This document shows positions 1 to 8,978 of a stretch of 64,000 nucleotides of DNA, one piece after another. The stretch spans positions 1,868,501-1,932,500 of the forward strand of contig JAWKLZ010000002.1 of NCBI GenBank assembly GCA_041392475.1. Direction: 5' to 3'. The notes below the pieces were generated by a model, which searched no databases, was not told where the DNA came from, and saw only the letters and a list, made by a program, of their open reading frames with translations. Both the position numbers and the translations under genes were made by a program. Position 1 is the first letter of the stretch; the number at the start of each line of letters is the position of its first letter. This DNA comes from Chitinophagales bacterium (GTDB lineage Bacteria > Bacteroidota > Bacteroidia > Chitinophagales > UBA2359).

Positions 1-593
1 GCGGGTTTTGACAACAAGGACAAAACGAACAAAACCAAAGTAGCTACATAAAAACCCATTTGTCGGGTCTTGATATAGCGGATATAGGTCAGCAGTGCGG
101 GCAGAAAAAATAGGGTGTAAAGCAAGTCTTTGCGCTCCGAAACCCATGCTACGGATTCAATGTGCATCGGGTGAATCCCAAACAGTAGGGCTGCAATGAA
201 AGCAATGAAGACATTTCGTTTGGTCAGTGTGTATAATAGCCAAAAAACCAGCAAAGTATTTAGTAGGTGTAGCAGTAGATTGGTGAAATGATACCCAAAT
301 GGTTCAAATCCCGAAACCGCATAATTGGCTGCCAATGAAAGCATGGTCAAAGGATGGTAATTGTGCGCCATGGGTTCGGTAAGCATGGTAGCGACATCCA
401 TATTGATGAGATGTTCGTTTTCATAGACGTAGGTGTTGTCGTCCCAGGTCACAAAACCATTTTGCAGCGATGGCAAATACACCAAAAAAGTAATGAGTAA
501 CAAAATACCCACCGCCCATTTTCTTTCTTTAGAATGTTGGGCAATGGTTTTCTTTTTGGATGGTATATTGTGTGATTTTTTGGAGTTTTTCAT
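1..593 (-). CDS. Polytopic membrane glycosyltransferase-like protein (TMTC/PMT-like), partial
   Basis: The gene is cut by the left edge, so only the N-terminal 197 residues are seen. A lysine-rich cytoplasmic start is followed by a membrane segment (VGILLLITFLVYLPSL) and a WDDNTYVYEN loop, as in GT-C fold mannosyltransferase-like proteins. The motif HPMHIESVAWVSERKDLLY is characteristic of the bacterial relatives of TMTC/DUF1736 proteins, which usually carry C-terminal TPR repeats; those would lie outside the window. The likely role is sugar transfer from a lipid carrier at the membrane, inferred from family only. The start is ATG at 593; an in-frame ATG at 611 would add six residues. Confidence is high for the family and low for the substrate. 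Confidence 0.8.
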   Translation of the reverse strand, partial: MKNSKKSHNIPSKKKTIAQHSKERKWAVGILLLITFLVYLPSLQNGFVTWDDNTYVYENEHLINMDVATMLTEPMAHNYHPLTMLSLAANYAVSGFEPFGYHFTNLLLHLLNTLLVFWLLYTLTKRNVFIAFIAALLFGIHPMHIESVAWVSERKDLLYTLFFLPALLTYIRYIKTRQMGFYVATLVLFVLSLLSKP

Positions 594-699
594 AAAAGAA
601 AAAGCTGTCATTTGAAGCTTAAAAGTACACATTTAGCCCATTATATTCAAAATTCAATTTTTTGGGACTTAAACTTTCTATTTTTAAATAATTATAAAA

Positions 700-735
700 A
701 ATGCGCTCAAAAACAGATTTGTTTTTGAGCGCATT
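700..735 (-). terminator. Rho-independent terminator
   Basis: Fifteen-base perfect inverted repeat (arms 700-714 and 721-735, arm AATGCGCTCAAAAAC) with a six-base loop. Read on the minus strand it is followed by a T-run, and it lies 34 bases beyond the stop of the thioredoxin-like gene at 769. Confidence 0.8.
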
Positions 736-768
736 GCAAAAATAAGACGGCTATTGAAGCTGATACAA

Positions 769-1944
769 CTAATCCGCTATCGCCAACAAATGTCCATAAC
801 TCCTTCCTTCCAATTTCGCATATTCAATCGCCCTTTCGGCGGTTTTTCGTGCTTTGCGGTTTTTTCCCGCTTTGTCGTAGAACTTCGCCAATGATTCGAG
901 GTTGTAGAATTGAGGGTTGAGGTCCACCGATGTTTCGAGCCAATCAATGGCTTTCAATAAGTCGTTTTTGTCGTCAGAATGATCGGTGATTTCATACGCT
1001 TTTCGGTGGTAAATTGCAGGATCTTTGCCCTTGTAACGTTTCATAAATTGACGGTTTACCTTCACAAAATTCTTGTCGTCACCAATTCCTTCAAAGTACC
1101 TTGACTGCAATTCTATCTTCAAAAAGTCTGATTCAGGCAAATCCGATTTCTTCACTACCTTCAATATTTCTTTGTATAAGTCTTCGTTTTGGTCGCCCGT
1201 AGCAATCGCCAATTTGGTGTACAATATGTTTTTGATGTGTTGATTCACAGTTGTTTCACCGTAGCGGTTGATATAATGTTCTTTTTGGCGTAACAAAATG
1301 TTCATCGCCTTGCTGTCAAAATTTTCGGCATTGTGGTACACCCATTCCATATTTTCGGGTTTCTTGATACTGCCCGTCAAACGCATCAAAAAGAGTTTGA
1401 AACCTGATTTTTGCTCGTATAAATTCCTTGAATTGTTGTCTGTTATTACAGGAACATTTGGCTCAATAAGGACATTTCCCTTGCGAGGTTTGGGATGTTT
1501 TTTAAGGATTTTGTTGCCGAGCGTCAATATTTCTTGTTCGCTTTTGAAGCCACCTTCTCGCAGCATCAAACGACCATTGGAGTCAAAAAAGAAAGATTCG
1601 GGAACGGTCATCGCATCATAAGTTCTTTTCAATTCAATGCCATCAAACGACTCTGCATCCAACTTGATGTTGATAAAATTCTGGTTGTAAAAATTACCCA
1701 CAGAAGACAATGGAAAAACATATTCTTCCATTTGACGGCATGGCAAACACCAGTCAGCAGAAAGTTGTACAAATACAGGTTTTTGTTCTTGTGCTGCAAT
1801 CGCTTGTGCTTCCGATAGACTTCCTTCAAAAAACTCAATTCCTTGGTCGTTGGAAGAAAAAACAAGGTTGGAAACCAATAATAATGAGAAGCAAAATGCT
1901 GTGAAAAAACGGCTGGTTTTGAATTGTGTAGGGAACATTTGCAC
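769..1944 (-). CDS. Secreted thioredoxin-like protein with TPR-like C-terminus
   Basis: 391 residues. A signal peptide (residues 1 to about 31, hydrophobic core AFCFSLLLVSNLVF) is followed by a thioredoxin fold with the redox motif WCLPC at residues 65-69 and the cis-proline strand VPESFFF. This arrangement resembles the DUF255/thioredoxin_7 type that reduces or protects exported cysteines in the Bacteroidota periplasm. Residues of about 200-391 are helical and end in TPR-like units (AIDWLETSVDLNPQFYNLESLA). ATG at 1944 is used; ATG at 1938 is equally possible. The gene is followed by its own terminator. A DsbD-type electron donor is encoded 790 bases upstream, a plausible partner (inference). 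Confidence 0.8.
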   Translation of the reverse strand: MQMFPTQFKTSRFFTAFCFSLLLVSNLVFSSNDQGIEFFEGSLSEAQAIAAQEQKPVFVQLSADWCLPCRQMEEYVFPLSSVGNFYNQNFINIKLDAESFDGIELKRTYDAMTVPESFFFDSNGRLMLREGGFKSEQEILTLGNKILKKHPKPRKGNVLIEPNVPVITDNNSRNLYEQKSGFKLFLMRLTGSIKKPENMEWVYHNAENFDSKAMNILLRQKEHYINRYGETTVNQHIKNILYTKLAIATGDQNEDLYKEILKVVKKSDLPESDFLKIELQSRYFEGIGDDKNFVKVNRQFMKRYKGKDPAIYHRKAYEITDHSDDKNDLLKAIDWLETSVDLNPQFYNLESLAKFYDKAGKNRKARKTAERAIEYAKLEGRSYGHLLAIAD

Positions 1945-2046
1945 TATTTTTTAGGGTGTGTGTAATAGTCAAGGTGGCTGCGAATTTTGTGCCAAAATAT
2001 AATGATTAGATAGGCAAGCTGCTATGAATGTTTAAAAGTTGACAAA

Positions 2047-2099
2047 AAAAAGGCTATTGAAGTTCTTTGCGTAAAGCCAAAAACTTCAATAGCCTTTTT
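2047..2099 (-). terminator. Rho-independent terminator
   Basis: Eighteen-base perfect inverted repeat (2047-2064 with 2082-2099; core AGGCTATTGAAGTT) ending in T-runs, located downstream of the YbjN-like gene on the minus strand. With T-runs on both strands it could also work in the other direction. Confidence 0.8.
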
Positions 2100-2182
2100 A
2101 TACCAAAAGATAATTTTGTAATTGATTTGCTATAATTAAACTTGAAAATCAACCACTAACTACCCTTCAAATGATGATTATA

Positions 2183-2632
2183 TCATCCTGCATGGAACCC
2201 AATCGGACGATTGTTTGGGTACTTTTGCTTCAAAATATCATCGTAATAATCGCCATAATTGCCAATACGGGTAATCGTTGCAAATGCTTCATTTGCATCC
2301 AATCCTTCACATTCACGAATGGCTTTGAGGCAAACGTGTTCGTTGTAAACCGTAAAAGCTGCGCCATACAATTGATGGTTAATAGCCAGTAATTCCAAAG
2401 CTAAATTATCACGGTTAGAAACAGGAAGCTGCATAATAGGAGCTAATACTTGAAAATAATGCCTCGCTTCTTTCTCAATATACATGACATCAATATATAC
2501 CTTCACCGAACCTTTCGTCAAATTCCACTGTCCTTCTTTCTGCCCTCTAGTGCTTTCAGCCTCTATACCCAGTTTTTTGATACAATCTTCAACAATCGCA
2601 TAGTATTGTTTGCCATCATTTACATCACTCAT
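2183..2632 (-). CDS. YbjN-like / type III chaperone-like small protein
   Basis: 149 residues, cytoplasmic, no signal peptide. The pattern of an N-terminal helix (YYAIVEDCIKKLGIE), a central beta meander (WNLTKGSVKVYIDVMYIEK...YFQVLAPIMQLP) and a C-terminal helix pair containing a long acidic stretch resembles the YbjN/secretion-chaperone fold found in many Bacteroidota. No catalytic motif is visible. The gene stands alone with a terminator behind it. The function is unknown; the family call is by overall pattern only. Confidence 0.6.
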   Translation of the reverse strand: MSDVNDGKQYYAIVEDCIKKLGIEAESTRGQKEGQWNLTKGSVKVYIDVMYIEKEARHYFQVLAPIMQLPVSNRDNLALELLAINHQLYGAAFTVYNEHVCLKAIRECEGLDANEAFATITRIGNYGDYYDDILKQKYPNNRPIGFHAG

Positions 2633-2731
2633 AATGCTTAAATTTTAGTGTTTAAAGGAATTAAAAAGAGTAGCAATATACCCATTTTTTTCGACATAGC
2701 TAAAAATATAGTGGTGAACAGTACAAAAAAA

Positions 2732-4672
2732 TTAGAAACTTTTAGAAGACGAAACGCCCATAGCAGCATCTCCGACTTTCTCACGGCATTTCATTTCTCC
2801 TTCAATCACACCGTTCTCAAAATTATCCAAACCCGATTCCAAAAACTCCTGAAAATCTTCTTTTGAAGTATAACCCCTGCCCTCAGCCTTCAATAGTTGA
2901 GCATCGGCATCCATCAACACATAATAAGGTTGAGAATTTCTATCGAAGCAACTTTCCTGAAAGTGCTGCCATTTTTCACCCACACTGGTCACTTTCACTA
3001 TTTGTCCTTTGCTGTTTTCATATTCAAATTGTTCAGACAAAGGTAAAGGCAAATTTTCATCTACATATAGTGATGCAATCACAAAATCATTTTGCAGTTT
3101 TTCGATTACCCCCGTTTGGTTCCAAACCGTTTCCTCCATTCTTCTGCAACTAGCACACGCCCAACCTGTAAAGTCCAGCAAAAGTGGTTTGTTCTCTTGT
3201 TTCGCAATCTCCAGAGCCTCCTCATAACTGTGTTCACAAGCCAACTCATGCGGGCAGTGACTCCCTTGATTGCCACAAGCATAACTGTACGTAATCGGTG
3301 GCGGAAATCCGCTGACCAAGTCCAAAGGCTGACAAAACATACCTGGCACCAAATAAGCTGCAAAAGCAAAACAGGCTATTGCCGTTCCGATTCTACGAAA
3401 AGACAGTTTTTGAAGCGGGCTATCGTGTGGAAATTTGATTTTGCCGAGTAGGTAAAACCCCATCAAAACAGCGGTCACAATCCAAACCAACAAAAAAGTT
3501 TCCCGCTTCAATAAGCCCCATTGCTCTACCAAATCTGCATTCGACAAGAATTTGAATGCCAAAGCAATCTCCAAAAAACCCAACAACACCTTCACCGTAT
3601 TCAGCCATCCGCCCGAACGGGGCAAAGAATTGAGCCATCCAGGAAAAGCGGCAAACAAAGCAAAAGGCAGAGCCAAAGCGACTGCAAAACCCGTCATGCC
3701 CAACACGGGTCCAATCGTACTGCCTCCTATAGCGGCTTCAACAAGCAAAGTGCCGATAATCGGCCCTGTGCAAGAAAAAGACACCAAAGAAAGTGTGAAA
3801 GCCATGAAAAAAATGCCCAACAATCCACCTTTGTCGCTTGCTTGATCCGATTGATTGATGAGCCAACTCGGTAGGCGCAACTCATAAAAACCAAAAAAGG
3901 AGAAGGCAAACAGTACAAAAATGACAAAAAAACCAATGTTCACCCACGGGTCGGTCGAAAGGCTGTGCAAAATGGCGGGCCCAAACAAAATCGTCACCAA
4001 AAACCCCAAACCCACGTAAATAACGATGATGGACAAGGCATAAATCAGCGCATTGATGATGCCCTTTGCACGGGTTTTGCTTTGTTTGGTGAAAAAACTC
4101 ACCGTCAGCGGAATCATCGGAAACACACATGGAGTCAACAAAGCCAACAATCCACCCAAAAATCCTGCAATGAAAATGCCCCACGGCGTTGCTCCACGGT
4201 CTTCATCACCGCTATTTGGTGCAGCATTGAAGGCAAATTCCACATCTTTGGGCGGCAAGCAAGATTCGTCGTTGCAGGTCATAAACCGCACATGCCCCAC
4301 CACAGGCGTATTCGGTGCGTCCAATCGAATGTTTTGCTGGAAAACCACTTCATTGCCGTATTTCACCAAGTCCATTTCAAAAAACGGATCAAAACCTTCT
4401 TTTTTGTAATCGCCAATCTCTCTCGGCTGTGCGTCAATCAATTCGATGCCATCCATGGACTCAAAGTGAAAAGAGGTCGGCACTGGGCCGCCTTCTTCAA
4501 TGAACTGCGAATAAATCACCCAACCTACTTCCATCTGTGCGGTAAAGTTGAGTTGGTAGTCGCCATTGTCTAATTTTGTTTGCTCAAAAGACCACGATAC
4601 AGGGTCTAAAATCTGAGCATTTGCAGAGGTGCAAGCAAAGCACACCAATAGCAATAGGAGGAGTCTTTTCAT
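2732..4672 (-). CDS. dsbD: Thiol:disulfide interchange protein DsbD
   Basis: 646 residues in the three-part DsbD order. There is a signal peptide (1-20), a periplasmic alpha domain with the cysteine pair C133/C138 (CNDESC), and an eight-helix membrane beta domain (about 163-450) with the transfer cysteines C182 (LTPCVFPMIP) and C301 (FSCTGPIIGT). A C-terminal thioredoxin gamma domain carries CASC at 506-509. The protein moves electrons from cytoplasmic thioredoxin across the inner membrane to periplasmic thiol proteins. A -7-like element lies at 4721-4728. The gene is monocistronic and close to the thioredoxin-like gene at 769, a possible client. Confidence 0.93.
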   Translation of the reverse strand: MKRLLLLLLVCFACTSANAQILDPVSWSFEQTKLDNGDYQLNFTAQMEVGWVIYSQFIEEGGPVPTSFHFESMDGIELIDAQPREIGDYKKEGFDPFFEMDLVKYGNEVVFQQNIRLDAPNTPVVGHVRFMTCNDESCLPPKDVEFAFNAAPNSGDEDRGATPWGIFIAGFLGGLLALLTPCVFPMIPLTVSFFTKQSKTRAKGIINALIYALSIIVIYVGLGFLVTILFGPAILHSLSTDPWVNIGFFVIFVLFAFSFFGFYELRLPSWLINQSDQASDKGGLLGIFFMAFTLSLVSFSCTGPIIGTLLVEAAIGGSTIGPVLGMTGFAVALALPFALFAAFPGWLNSLPRSGGWLNTVKVLLGFLEIALAFKFLSNADLVEQWGLLKRETFLLVWIVTAVLMGFYLLGKIKFPHDSPLQKLSFRRIGTAIACFAFAAYLVPGMFCQPLDLVSGFPPPITYSYACGNQGSHCPHELACEHSYEEALEIAKQENKPLLLDFTGWACASCRRMEETVWNQTGVIEKLQNDFVIASLYVDENLPLPLSEQFEYENSKGQIVKVTSVGEKWQHFQESCFDRNSQPYYVLMDADAQLLKAEGRGYTSKEDFQEFLESGLDNFENGVIEGEMKCREKVGDAAMGVSSSKSF

Positions 4673-5039
4673 TGGAAAATATTTTTTGGGGTGAACTATT
4701 TTATAGTTGAAAACCAGTTACAAATATAATGCTTTTCGGGATAAGCGGTTTTTCGGGAAAATGACAATTGTGGGGTTATTGGCTTAGTAACGAAAGAAAT
4801 AAGTAAATCGTGTGATTGGGAATGAGAAAATAGCTTAGGAATGCTTCAAAAATAACTTTACATAGTTCATTTCAAACCAAGATTTTAGAAAGTTCAGTTT
4901 TCTACTCGTTTGAAACTGCCTAAAATAATATGTTTTGTAGAACAAAATGAAAGTTTATATTTTGAAAAAAAAACAGTATATTTAGTTCAATTTATGTTAT
5001 TTATGTTTGTGTGACGCGTTGCACAAACTCAAACACCAC
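4673..5039. other. Intergenic region, AT-rich
   Basis: 367 bases between the DsbD and YhcG-like genes, both on the minus strand. The left part holds the DsbD promoter element. No open frame, tRNA or strong hairpin was seen in the rest. Confidence 0.5.
4721..4728 (-). promoter_or_regulatory. -7 element of the dsbD promoter
   Basis: Minus-strand TATATTTG matches the Bacteroidota -7 consensus TAnnTTTG and lies 48 bases upstream of the dsbD ATG. No clear -33 TTG is seen at the expected spacing. Confidence 0.5.
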
Positions 5040-6056
5040 CTATTTTTCCTCATTTTCCTCCATATCTAAAATCTCTTGCACCCTTTCTTGAAGCAGTGCT
5101 TTATCGGGTAGATAAGTTTGGTATTTTGAGACAAAAACCTTGTTGGAAAGCCCTCCAGTGGCGTATTCAATCATAATTTCGTCTTTGGCGGCTGCCAATA
5201 TAATGCCGATAGGAGGATTGTCATCGGTCATGTTTTCTTCCTTTTTGAAGTAGTTGAGATACATATTCATTTGCCCTACATCTTGGTGTTTGGCTTCACC
5301 AATTTTCAAATCAATCAACACAAAGCATTTCAAGATTCGGTGGTAAAATACCAAATCTACATAAAAATGATTGTTGTTTAGGGTAATTCTGTATTGATTG
5401 GCAATGAACGCAAATCCCTTTCCCAACTCCAAAAGAAAGTGTTGAAGGTTGTCAATAATTCTTGCTTCAAGTTCCCTTTCGCTGTAACGAGTTTTTTCTG
5501 GAATGTTCAAAAACTCCAAAATCAAAGGGTCTTTTTTGATGTCTTCCTCGTTTCGCAATATCTGCCCCTCTCTTGCCAAAGCCAAAATACCTTCCTTATC
5601 TCGACTGAGAGCCAATCTTTGAAACAATGCACTGTTTCTTTGTCGCCTCAATTCTCTCACTGACCATTTATCATTGATGGTCTGATTTTCATAAAATCCC
5701 CTTTCCAATTCATCGTCAATCTTCAACAACTCAATGTAGTGCGACCAACTCAAATAACTGGAAGCACTGATTCCATCGGGATATTTGAGATACAATTGCC
5801 GCATATAGGTCAAGCTACTTCTCGTGAAACCCTTCCCGAGAAATATGGTTAGTTTTTGGGCGAGTTCGGTAATCACATCAATCGTTTGGTTGGAATCATC
5901 TTTTTCTTTTTTGTGAATCAGATTGCCTATTTCCCAATAACTTGTCAACATTTCTTCATTGATGTTGCTAACAATATTTTTCTTGGCAGATTGGACGATA
6001 TGTGAAATTTTTTCAATCAATATTTGAAGTTCGTTTTCATGTTTTTTGATAGCCAT
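5040..6056 (-). CDS. YhcG-family PDDEXK nuclease (DUF1016)
   Basis: 338 residues from ATG at 6056; a TTG at 6089 would add eleven residues and is less likely. The N-terminal helical half has the YhcG DNA-binding pattern (TSYWEIGNLIHKKE, GFTRSSLTYMRQLY). The C-terminal half is a PDDEXK nuclease domain with the catalytic set D234 (FYVDLVFYH), D249-L-K251 (VLIDLKIGE) and a conserved Q in GQMNMYLNY. Family members are common accessory genes, often near restriction or toxin systems, but this copy is solitary and no partner is seen. The biological role is not established; a nucleic acid cleavage activity follows from the fold. Confidence 0.88.
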   Translation of the reverse strand: MAIKKHENELQILIEKISHIVQSAKKNIVSNINEEMLTSYWEIGNLIHKKEKDDSNQTIDVITELAQKLTIFLGKGFTRSSLTYMRQLYLKYPDGISASSYLSWSHYIELLKIDDELERGFYENQTINDKWSVRELRRQRNSALFQRLALSRDKEGILALAREGQILRNEEDIKKDPLILEFLNIPEKTRYSERELEARIIDNLQHFLLELGKGFAFIANQYRITLNNNHFYVDLVFYHRILKCFVLIDLKIGEAKHQDVGQMNMYLNYFKKEENMTDDNPPIGIILAAAKDEIMIEYATGGLSNKVFVSKYQTYLPDKALLQERVQEILDMEENEEK

Positions 6057-6127
6057 GTAGGTACTATTTATTGTTTTCTTAACAATCAATGCTTCTTACT
6101 TGTTCCTTTGTCCATAAAATCCCTGCC

Positions 6128-8014
6128 TTATTTCACCACCACTTTCTCCGTCCAAGTTCCATTCTCCGTTTTCACCTCCAACAAATACACCCCAACGGCA
6201 AAATCCTTGGTATCAATCACTTCTTGAAACTTGCCTTTCTTCATTTTTCGCTCATAGAGCAGTTCCCCCTTCAAATTGTACAATCGAATCATGGCACTCA
6301 GGTTTTTGGGCAATTCCGCCTCCACTCGAAAAAATTGGCGGTTGGGGTTGGGAAAAATGTGGATATTTTCGGCCCAAGTAGGGGGTGCTTCAATGTCGGT
6401 TTTGATGGGTTGCGTATAAACTCCATTGAAGTCCGTACCCATATAGGCACCCCATGCGATGTGTTCGGGAGTCGTTGCAGAGAGGTTTTTGCGGCGGAGG
6501 AAAAAACCTTTGTCGGGTTTGACCGCACTGCTGTTGCTGTGTTGTGAATACACAAAATCCAGTAAACCATCGTTTTCCAAGTCACCTATCCAAGCCGTAG
6601 AGCCGAGGTTGGTACCAGATTGAAGGGAAGTGAGGTCGCTGACCGTTGAAGTTTGGAAATCCCACATTTTCCATTGACTTTGAAAAGGTGCGCCTTGTGC
6701 AAAGTTTTTGTTGACACAAAACACCGCTTCGTCTTTGCCGTCACCATTGAAGTCCACCGCCAAAGGTGAAATGATGCTCCAACCCGCCAGCGTATCTTGC
6801 TCCAAAATTTCACCCGTTTTGCCGTCTATCATTAAGGCAATGAAGCGCAAAAATACGGGCGCAATTCCTTCTCCTACAATGGTAAAAATATCGGGAATGG
6901 TATCGTTGGTGAATTGACCCATTGCAGGGGAGGCAACGGTTTCGGTTTTGTCAATGCCATTTTCCCACAAAATGCTGTTGTCTTTGCCACTGATTGCGGT
7001 TATTTTTTCGCCATAACCTGCCACGATAATGTCGTGAACACCGTCGCCATTCATATCTGCTAAACTTGGCGGCGGAATGTAGCCTTTGCGGTTGTTGCTG
7101 ACCAAGGCTACGGCATTGCTCAAATCTTCATTCAGCACATCCGCCAAAGACACCCGCCAAAGTGAACCTTCAATGGTTTCGCCTCCCGAACCAAAAATCA
7201 CCTCCAAATTGCCATTGCCGAGAAAGTCATGCACTAAAGGGGAGAGGTAGGTTTCTTTGCCATCTGGAACGGGAACTTTGGCTATTTGTGAGCCATCTAA
7301 TCCACTGACGACCATGATGTTTCCAGTTGGACGGTCTAAATCCAAAGGTGTGGCAAATTTGTCGCCTCCATTGGCGGTGAGCAGGTCACGAATGCCATCG
7401 TTGTTTTGGTCGGGAATCCATTGACAGGTGTAAAAATTGTAGAGTCCTGCTTCGGCTGCACTTTCGGTGTCGCCTTGAGGAAAGAACTCCCAAATCACCT
7501 CGCCCGTTGCGCCATTGACTGCAATGAGTTCTGCATCTCGTCCTGCAATGAATACATCATCGACTTCATCGCCTGTGATGTCGCCAAACAAAGCACTTCC
7601 AAACATTTGATTGCGTGCGCTGACCCGCCAAAGAACATTACCTGTTTTGCCATCAAATGCGCTGACGCTTTGGCTGCGTGCAAAATCCTCTAATCCTCCA
7701 CCTACTACAATGTCCAATACCCCGTCTTTATTTAGGTCGGTGGCTCTTGGAGACGAAAAATTGTTGGTGGAGTCGGTGAAGGCTGTCCATTCGGTTTGGG
7801 CGGAGAGTGGGGTAGTTTTGAATAGGAATAGAGTATAAAAAAGAATTATCCACAAATAAAGACCCAAATGCCCGTTCAAGTTTCCAAACTTGAGCGAAAA
7901 CCTTGTAGAAAGTCTCCAGACTTTTGCTACTGTTACGTGGAGAGTGTGGACACTCTCAGTAAGGGTGTTGTTCAAGTCTGGAGACTTGAACAGGTGGAAG
8001 CTGATTTTTTTCAT
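6128..8014 (-). CDS. Secreted FG-GAP/VCBS repeat protein with T9SS sorting domain
   Basis: 628 residues. After the signal region comes a beta-propeller of FG-GAP/VCBS repeats, seen as recurring D-x-N-x-D-G-x-D motifs (DLNKDGVLDIVVGG, DQNNDGIRDLL, DMNGDGVHDIIVAG, DFNGDGKDEAVF). The last 80 residues form a type 9 secretion sorting domain (IRLYNLKGELLYE... GVYLLEVKTENGTWTEKVVVK). The protein is expected to cross the inner membrane by Sec and the outer membrane by T9SS and be held on the cell surface. The N-terminus is odd: the hydrophobic core (LYLWIILFYTLFLF) begins only near residue 53, because about 40 residues are encoded by a cluster of small palindromes. The ligand or role is unknown. Confidence 0.85.
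   Translation of the reverse strand: MKKISFHLFKSPDLNNTLTESVHTLHVTVAKVWRLSTRFSLKFGNLNGHLGLYLWIILFYTLFLFKTTPLSAQTEWTAFTDSTNNFSSPRATDLNKDGVLDIVVGGGLEDFARSQSVSAFDGKTGNVLWRVSARNQMFGSALFGDITGDEVDDVFIAGRDAELIAVNGATGEVIWEFFPQGDTESAAEAGLYNFYTCQWIPDQNNDGIRDLLTANGGDKFATPLDLDRPTGNIMVVSGLDGSQIAKVPVPDGKETYLSPLVHDFLGNGNLEVIFGSGGETIEGSLWRVSLADVLNEDLSNAVALVSNNRKGYIPPPSLADMNGDGVHDIIVAGYGEKITAISGKDNSILWENGIDKTETVASPAMGQFTNDTIPDIFTIVGEGIAPVFLRFIALMIDGKTGEILEQDTLAGWSIISPLAVDFNGDGKDEAVFCVNKNFAQGAPFQSQWKMWDFQTSTVSDLTSLQSGTNLGSTAWIGDLENDGLLDFVYSQHSNSSAVKPDKGFFLRRKNLSATTPEHIAWGAYMGTDFNGVYTQPIKTDIEAPPTWAENIHIFPNPNRQFFRVEAELPKNLSAMIRLYNLKGELLYERKMKKGKFQEVIDTKDFAVGVYLLEVKTENGTWTEKVVVK
7876..7991. repeat. Cluster of four short 2-base-loop palindromes
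   Basis: Four perfect inverted repeats in 116 bases, each with a CC or GG centre. They are TCAAGTTT/AAACTTGA at 7876-7893, AAAGTCT/AGACTTT at 7909-7924, GAGAGTGT/ACACTCTC at 7940-7957 and GTTCAAGTCT/AGACTTGAAC at 7970-7991. Units 1, 2 and 4 share the core AAGTYT. The cluster lies inside the signal-peptide coding region of the FG-GAP gene and is read through in frame. It looks like an interspersed repeat family; the family identity is unknown to me. Confidence 0.85.
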
Positions 8015-8036
8015 ATTGGGGGATTTATTTAGATGC

Positions 8037-8058
8037 GTTAGATTTTCAGAAATCTAAC
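8037..8058. repeat. Short palindrome between divergent genes
   Basis: GTTAGATTT and AAATCTAAC (8037-8045, 8050-8058) around a TCAG centre, in the 78-base gap between the divergent FG-GAP gene and purQ. It may be an operator for either gene or a stray member of the neighbouring palindrome cluster. Confidence 0.55.
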
Positions 8059-8079
8059 AGATGTACTTGTCTTTTTACT

Positions 8080-8087
8080 TAACTTTG
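8080..8087 (+). promoter_or_regulatory. -7 element for purQ
   Basis: TAACTTTG matches TAnnTTTG and ends five bases before the purQ ATG, so any transcript from it would have almost no leader. No -33 TTG is found at 19-21 bases, so this is a moderate call. Confidence 0.4.
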
Positions 8088-8092
8088 CATGT

Positions 8093-8932
8093 ATGAAAAC
8101 AGTTCAATCTCTCATCATTACAGGCTTTGGCATCAACTGCGAAGAAGAGTTGGCTGCCGCTTATAAGTTGGCGGGTGCCGAAGCGACTATTGTTCATCTC
8201 AATGATATTTTAATCAAGGGCTTCAATATTCATGATTTTGACATTGTGAATTTCCCTGGAGGTTTTTCGTTTGGTGACGACATTTCTTCTGGCAAAGTCT
8301 TGGCTAACAAAATTAAGTATAAAAAGTTGGATTCTGGCAATACGTTGTTGGATGAATTGAAACGTTTTTTGGCGAATGGTAAGTATGTCATGGGTATCTG
8401 CAATGGGTTTCAGGTCTTGGTCAAAATGGGTTTGTTGCCCAACATTGCAGGGGAGGTCGAGCAGGAAGTGACTTTGACGCACAACAATTCGGGTAAATAC
8501 GAAGACCGATGGGTGCATTGCAGGGTTAGCGAGAACACACATACGCCTTTTTTGAAGGGCATCAAGCAGTTTGCAGTACCTGTGCGACATGGGGAAGGTA
8601 AGTTGATTTTGAAGGACAAAGCTGTTGAAAAGCAGATTTTGGAGCAAGGTTTGAATTGTTTGACCTACTGTGACGCAGAAGGGAATCCTACCAACGAATA
8701 TCCTTTGAATCCCAATGGTGCTGCCTTGAATTGTGCGGGTTTGACCGATTCAAGTGGGCAAGTTTTTGGCTTGATGCCGCATCCCGAAGCGTTTTTGAGT
8801 TTTTACAATCATCCTGATTGGGGCAGATTGAAGCGAGAGAATCCTGATGTGTCGGAGGATGGAGAAGGATTGCAGATTTTTAGGAATATTGTGGAGCATA
8901 TTGAGCAAGTTCAAATTTCAAATTCAAAATGA
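8093..8932 (+). CDS. purQ: Phosphoribosylformylglycinamidine synthase, glutaminase subunit PurQ
   Basis: 279 residues with a class I glutamine amidotransferase domain. The nucleophile elbow is GICNGFQ (Cys near residue 103) and the catalytic His-Glu is in LMPHPEA. The sequence NFPGGFSFGDDISSGKVLA is typical of the PurQ/PurL C-terminal domain. It supplies ammonia from glutamine for formylglycinamide ribonucleotide amidation in purine synthesis, working with PurL/PurS proteins not encoded here. It is longer than the roughly 225-residue Gram-positive PurQ, as in the form found in some Bacteroidota. The gene is monocistronic and divergent from the FG-GAP gene. Confidence 0.9.
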   Translation: MKTVQSLIITGFGINCEEELAAAYKLAGAEATIVHLNDILIKGFNIHDFDIVNFPGGFSFGDDISSGKVLANKIKYKKLDSGNTLLDELKRFLANGKYVMGICNGFQVLVKMGLLPNIAGEVEQEVTLTHNNSGKYEDRWVHCRVSENTHTPFLKGIKQFAVPVRHGEGKLILKDKAVEKQILEQGLNCLTYCDAEGNPTNEYPLNPNGAALNCAGLTDSSGQVFGLMPHPEAFLSFYNHPDWGRLKRENPDVSEDGEGLQIFRNIVEHIEQVQISNSK

Positions 8933-8978
8933 GATACACTGAAGTTGGAGTATTGTACTTCTTGCATTCAGGTAATGT

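Noticed and set aside
3965..4573. 202-codon plus-strand frame inside dsbD
   Set aside because: It is antisense to the well-supported DsbD alpha/membrane coding region, with low-complexity, charged and cysteine-poor sequence and no domain pattern.
8210..8647. 145-codon minus-strand frame over purQ
   Set aside because: Antisense shadow of purQ; no homology-like pattern.
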